NCBI GenBank assembly: GCA_015472025.1
Contig: BNHL01000001.1
Location: forward strand, 3,212,001-3,276,000
Length of the DNA: 64,000 nucleotides
Reading direction: 5' to 3'
Origin: Cytophagales bacterium WSM2-2
Lineage (GTDB): Bacteria > Bacteroidota > Bacteroidia > Cytophagales > Cyclobacteriaceae
A model generated the notes under the pieces. The model saw only the letters and a list, made by a program, of their open reading frames with translations, did not search any database and was not told the origin of the DNA. Below, piece by piece: positions 12,001-18,000 of the stretch; the first letter of the stretch is position 1, and every line of letters starts with the position of its first letter. Position numbers and translations under genes: made by a program.

Positions 12001-15000
12001 TTACACGAACCTGACGGGTACTCTGTTGACGGTGACGTATAATATCACTCCGAAGACTGGCAGTTGTGTTGGAGATCCATACAATGTGGTGTTGACGATC
12101 AACCCAGCACCAGTGGTATCGACATTGTTGAATGGGTCGACATGCAGTGATGTGGTAGCAGGGATATTATTGAATACAAACGGGACGAGTGTAAGTGCAG
12201 CGAGTTATACGATCAACAGCATCACACCGAGTGTAGCTTACACGGGTACCTGGAAGCCCCAGGTGAGTGGCAATGTTGGTACGGGTCCAGGCAATGCAGC
12301 CAATGCATTGGCAGGCGATAAGTTTACGAACCAGGATGGTATAGCTCATACGGTTACGTACAATGTTACACCGATCAGTTCGAGTGGCTGTTCAGGCGCA
12401 GCTCAGGATGTAGTGCTGACGGTTAATCCGGAGCCGGTGCTGAGCAGTACGTTGAGTGCTGCTGTCTGCAGTGATTCACCGGGCAATATTACGTTGAACA
12501 CGAACGGTTCGAGTGTTGGCGCTACGAGCTACACGATTAACAGCATCACGGTTCAGAGTGGTTTGATTCCTCAGGCGTCAGGGAATTCGGTTACGGGCGC
12601 AGGCCAGGGGGTGAGCGCTATTCATGATGATAAGTTCACGAACCCGACGGTTGGCAGTAAGACAGTTACGTACAACATTACCCCTGTTACGAGCGGTTGT
12701 GCAGGAGATGCTGTTGACGTGGTGCTGACGATTAACCCGGAGCCTGTGCTGAGCACGAGTTTGAATGCAACGGTTTGTAGCGGGACTAACTCGGGTATAG
12801 TATTGAACACGAACGGCTCGAGTGTCGGGGCTACGGGTTATACATTGAATAGCATCACGCCAAGTATTGCGTTTAATGGTAGCACTTGGAAGGCGGCAGT
12901 TGGTAATGCGGGAACGGGAGCGTTAGCGTCAGCGAATTCACTATCCACGGATGTTTACACGAACCTGACGGGTACTCTGTTGACGGTGACGTATAATATC
13001 ACTCCGAAGACTGGCAGTTGTGTTGGAGATCCATACAATGTGGTGTTGACGATCAACCCAGCACCAGTGGTATCGACATTGTTGAATGGGTCGACATGCA
13101 GTGATGTGGTAGCAGGGATATTATTGAATACAAACGGGACGAGTGTAAGTGCAGCGAGTTATACGATCAACAGCATCACACCGAGTGTAGCTTACACGGG
13201 TACCTGGAAGCCCCAGGTGAGTGGCAATGTTGGTACGGGTCCAGGCAATGCAGCCAATGCATTGGCAGGCGATAAGTTTACGAACCAGGATGGTATAGCT
13301 CATACGGTTACGTACAATGTTACACCGATCAGTTCGAGTGGCTGTTCAGGCGCAGCTCAGGATGTAGTGCTGACGGTTAATCCGGAGCCGGTGCTGAGCA
13401 GTACGTTGAGTGCTGCTGTCTGCAGTGATTCACCGGGCAATATTACGTTGAACACGAACGGTTCGAGTGTTGGCGCTACGAGCTACACGATTAACAGCAT
13501 CACGGTTCAGAGTGGTTTGATTCCTCAGGCGTCAGGGAATTCGGTTACGGGCGCAGGCCAGGCAGATACTGCTATCAAGAATGATAAGTTCACGAACCCG
13601 ACTAGCGGTTCGTTGACGGTTACGTACGGGATTACGCCAGTCACAGGCAGTTGCGCAGGAGATCCGGTCAATGTGGTTTTGACGATCAATCCGGAGCCTG
13701 TGTTGAGCACGAGCTTGAATGCATCAGTTTGCAGCGGAGTTATCTCGGGTATAGTGTTGAACACGAACGGCACGAGTGTCGGGGCGAGCAGTTACACGAT
13801 TAACAATATTACGTTGCAGAGTGGTCTGAGCGCAGTGGGAGGGAATGCAGGTACTGGAGCAGGTCAGTCGAACACTGCAATTCAGAACGACAAGTTCACG
13901 AATTTGACAAACGCACCGTTGACGGTGACGTATAATATCACTCCGAAGACTGGCAGTTGTGTTGGAGATCCATACAATGTGGTGTTGACAATCAACCCAG
14001 CACCAGTGGTATCGACATTGTTGAATGGGTCGACATGCAGTGATGTGGTAGCAGGGATATTATTGAATACAAACGGGACGAGTGTAAGTGCAGCGAGTTA
14101 TACGATCAACAGCATCACACCGAGTGTAGCTTACACGGGTACCTGGAAGCCCCAGGTGAGTGGCAATGTTGGTACGGGTCCAGGCAATGCAGCCAATGCA
14201 TTGGCAGGCGATAAGTTTACGAACCAGGATGGTATAGCTCATACGGTTACGTACAATGTTACACCGATCAGTTCGAGTGGCTGTTCAGGCGCAGCTCAGG
14301 ATGTAGTGCTGACGGTTAATCCGGAGCCGGTGCTGAGCAGTACGTTGAGTGCTGCTGTCTGCAGTGATTCACCGGGCAATATTACGTTGAACACGAACGG
14401 TTCGAGTGTTGGCGCTACGAGCTACACGATTAACAGCATCACGGTTCAGAGTGGTTTGATTCCTCAGGCGTCAGGGAATTCGGTTACGGGCGCAGGCCAG
14501 GCAGATACTGCTATCAAGAATGATAAGTTCACGAACCCGACTAGCGGTTCGTTGACGGTTACGTACGGGATTACGCCAGTCACAGGCAGTTGCGCAGGAG
14601 ATCCGGTCAATGTGGTTTTGACGATCAATCCGGAGCCTGTGTTGAGCACGAGCTTGAATGCATCAGTTTGCAGCGGAGTTATCTCGGGTATAGTGTTGAA
14701 CACGAACGGCACGAGTGTCGGGGCGAGCAGTTACACGATTAACAATATTACGTTGCAGAGTGGTCTGAGCGCAGTGGGAGGGAATGCAGGTACTGGAGCA
14801 GGTCAGTCGAACACTGCAATTCAGAACGACAAGTTCACGAATTTGACAAACGCACTGTTGACGGTGACATATAATATTACCCCGGTTACGGGCAGTTGTG
14901 TGGGTGATCCATATAATGTTGTACTGACCGTAAAACCTCAACCAGCATTTAGCATTACTAATAACACTGCATCAATATGCAGTGGCACAACAACTGACAT

Positions 15001-18000
15001 TACCTTAAATTCTTCAACTGTCAATGCAGTGATTACACTCACTTCTGTAAATTATGGAGGTGCAGCGGGAGGGACTCAAGTAAATGGCAATACGTTTACA
15101 AACAGCCAGAAAATAGCTGAAGCGCTGACCAATCCGGGCAACACACCTCTGACAATATCCTATACATTTAGTGTGGCTGCCAGTGGTTGTAGCAATCCGG
15201 CTACTCAATCCACAAGTATCACATTGAAGGCAATGCCGGTCATAACAAATACGGCTACCGAACTTCAAACTACTATCTGCAGTGCGACAGCCCTGAATTT
15301 CACGCCAACGAGTACAATTGGTGGCACTACTTACACATGGACCAGTAGTATCAGTGGGCCGATAAACCCAACGAGCGTAACAGCAGGTCCAAGCTCGACA
15401 ATGCCTATTGCTAATAGTCCTGTAAATACAGGTAACGTAGTTGGAACAGTAACTTATACGATAACACCTGCATTCAATGGCTGCAGCGGAACGCCAGTCA
15501 ATTATGTGGTTACAGTAAATCCAGTTCCTGATATCGCTGCCTCCAATCAGATTATTTGCAGTGGGGCTACAACAAATGTGACTATCGCCAATCCTAACAA
15601 TGTAAGTGGTACTTCATTTAGTTGGATTGTACAAAGCAGCAGCAACGTAACCGGGGCGAGCCTTGGAAGTGGTGCATCAATCAATCAGGTGTTAACGAGT
15701 ACAGATGGAGTTAGCACGGGAACAGTGACCTATAGAATTACCCCATCAGCCAATGGATGCAACGGATCATTTATCGATGTTACTGTCACCGTTAATCCTG
15801 TTCCGGTAATTACCGACACAGCACCTCAACTCCAGGCAACTATCTGTAGTGGTACTGCCTTGAATTTTATTCCAACAAGCACGATCGGAAGTACAACCTA
15901 TACATGGAACACCACTGTTGTTGGTTCGATAACAGGTGTATCCGCAAGCGGCAATGCTGCGATAACCAATTCCCCGGTTAATTCAGCAAATACTGCGGGG
16001 ACCGTGACTTATCACATAACTCCTACTGTGGGGACTTGCAACGGTATCGTAAAAGATTACATCGTGACTGTACAGCCTGTGCCTTCTGCGAATGGAACAG
16101 ATATAATCATATGCTCTGGCTCTCCAGCAACTATACCTATTAATGCTTCTCCTCAAAATGTGGCGGGAACTACATTTAGCTGGGTGGTTATACCAACTTC
16201 AAATGTGGCAGGTGCTTCAGCCGACAATGGATCAACCATTAATCAAAATCTGAGCCTGAATAACTACTCTGTTGGATCAGTTGTATATCGGATCACGCCT
16301 ACTGCCAACGGTTGCAACGGGCCAACAAAAGATATTAATGCTACGATCAACCCGATTCCTCTCGTTGATGCCGGAGCAGATTATGCAGTTTGTCATCCAT
16401 CTACGATTGCCATATCCGGAACGATTGGTGGCGCAGCGACATCGGGGACCTGGCAAATCGTGACGGGCTCTGGAACAATTTCCGCAAGTTCAGTCAGTGG
16501 AAGTAATGTTACCGCAACCTACACTGTTAATCCCACGGACATAGCAACAACTGTAGTATTCAGATTGGTAACCAACGATCCAGACAACGGTGGCCCCTGC
16601 ACGGCAGTATCAGATGAACTGAACGTTGCTGTTAATCGTATCGCAACAGTAACATTGCCCTCGGATTATACAGTTTGTGAACCGAATTCCATTGCGTTAA
16701 CAGGAACGATCGGAGGCAGCGCAACAACAGGTTTGTGGAGTATTGTGACTGGTGCAGGCACGCTTTCTGCAACTAACGTATCCGGAACAACGGTAACAGC
16801 AAATTATTCTGTTGCTCCTTCGGACATCGCGTCAACGGTGACATTCAGACTTACATCGAACGATCCGGATGGATTTGGTCCTTGTACTACTATTTCTGCA
16901 GATATTAATATCACAATAAATCGTGCCGCAAGAGTTTCTGCACCTGCAAATCTGGCGCTCTGTCGCGATACACCGGGCATCGCACTTGGAGGAAGTATCG
17001 GTGGCTCGACTTCAACGACCGTTTGGACTGGTGGTGCCGGAACGTTCAGTAATGTGAACAGCCCGAGTGCAACCTACTTCTTCAAAGATCCGAATGAAGT
17101 AAATACTACGGTATTATTAACATTGACAGCGCTGGATCCTGATGGAAGCGGTCCTTGCACTTCCGTATTTACTCAGACCAATTTAAAGATCAATCCACTT
17201 CCGGTTGTAGTATACACCGGATTCCCGGCAGGAGCTCCACCACAAATGGCGGAGAACAACTCTCCGATTACATTGACTGGAAACCAGATCGGAGGGCTTT
17301 TCACCATCTCACCTTCCACTTCGAATATCGGAAGTACGACACCTGCACCTGTGGATAAGGTGACCTTTGATCCGGGTGCAGTAACTCTTGGAAACAACTT
17401 CGTCACATATACCTACACGGATGTAAACGGATGTACCAATTCTAACACACAACAAGTATTGGTGAACCCGGTGACGACAATCGACTTTACCGTTCAGACA
17501 GGTTACCTCGATCCGTCATTTGTCTGGGAGATTTGTGCTCTTCAAAATAATCCGGGACTCGGAAATCCATCACCTTCGCTGGTTAAGCTTATTGGTAACC
17601 CGGCGGCAGCAACCGGTGGTGCACCAGAGACAAACTTTACTGCAGGCCCTGGGCTTAGCAATCCGTCACACGTAATGAATATTATTCACAGTGGCGGTGA
17701 GTACTATATCGAGACCAATGGGCTACAGGCTGATACTTATATCGTGACTTACACATATAAGAATGCATTCAACGCCATTACATTTATTTCGCACCCGGTA
17801 AAAATACATGCAGCTCCGGTCGCAAACATATCAGTAGCTAACAACTGTATTGCCAGTGCGATCAACTTTAATGATGCAAGCTCTGTCAATAGCCCAGAAA
17901 CGATTATAGGGTGGAAGTGGGACTTTGGTGATTCAAGCACTCCCGACACTCGCCCCAACCCTTCGCATTCATACTCCACTCCAAGTATTTATACGGTAAA

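Noticed and set aside
1465-14932. Possible CRISPR-like repeat array
   Set aside because: The units are 576 and 954 bp, in-frame with a protein and without unique spacers.
1864-14941. Regularly spaced minus-strand reading frames of 60-96 residues across both repeat blocks
   Set aside because: They recur at exactly the repeat period and exist only because the plus-strand repeats exclude certain stop codons on the opposite strand. They have no start context or family resemblance.
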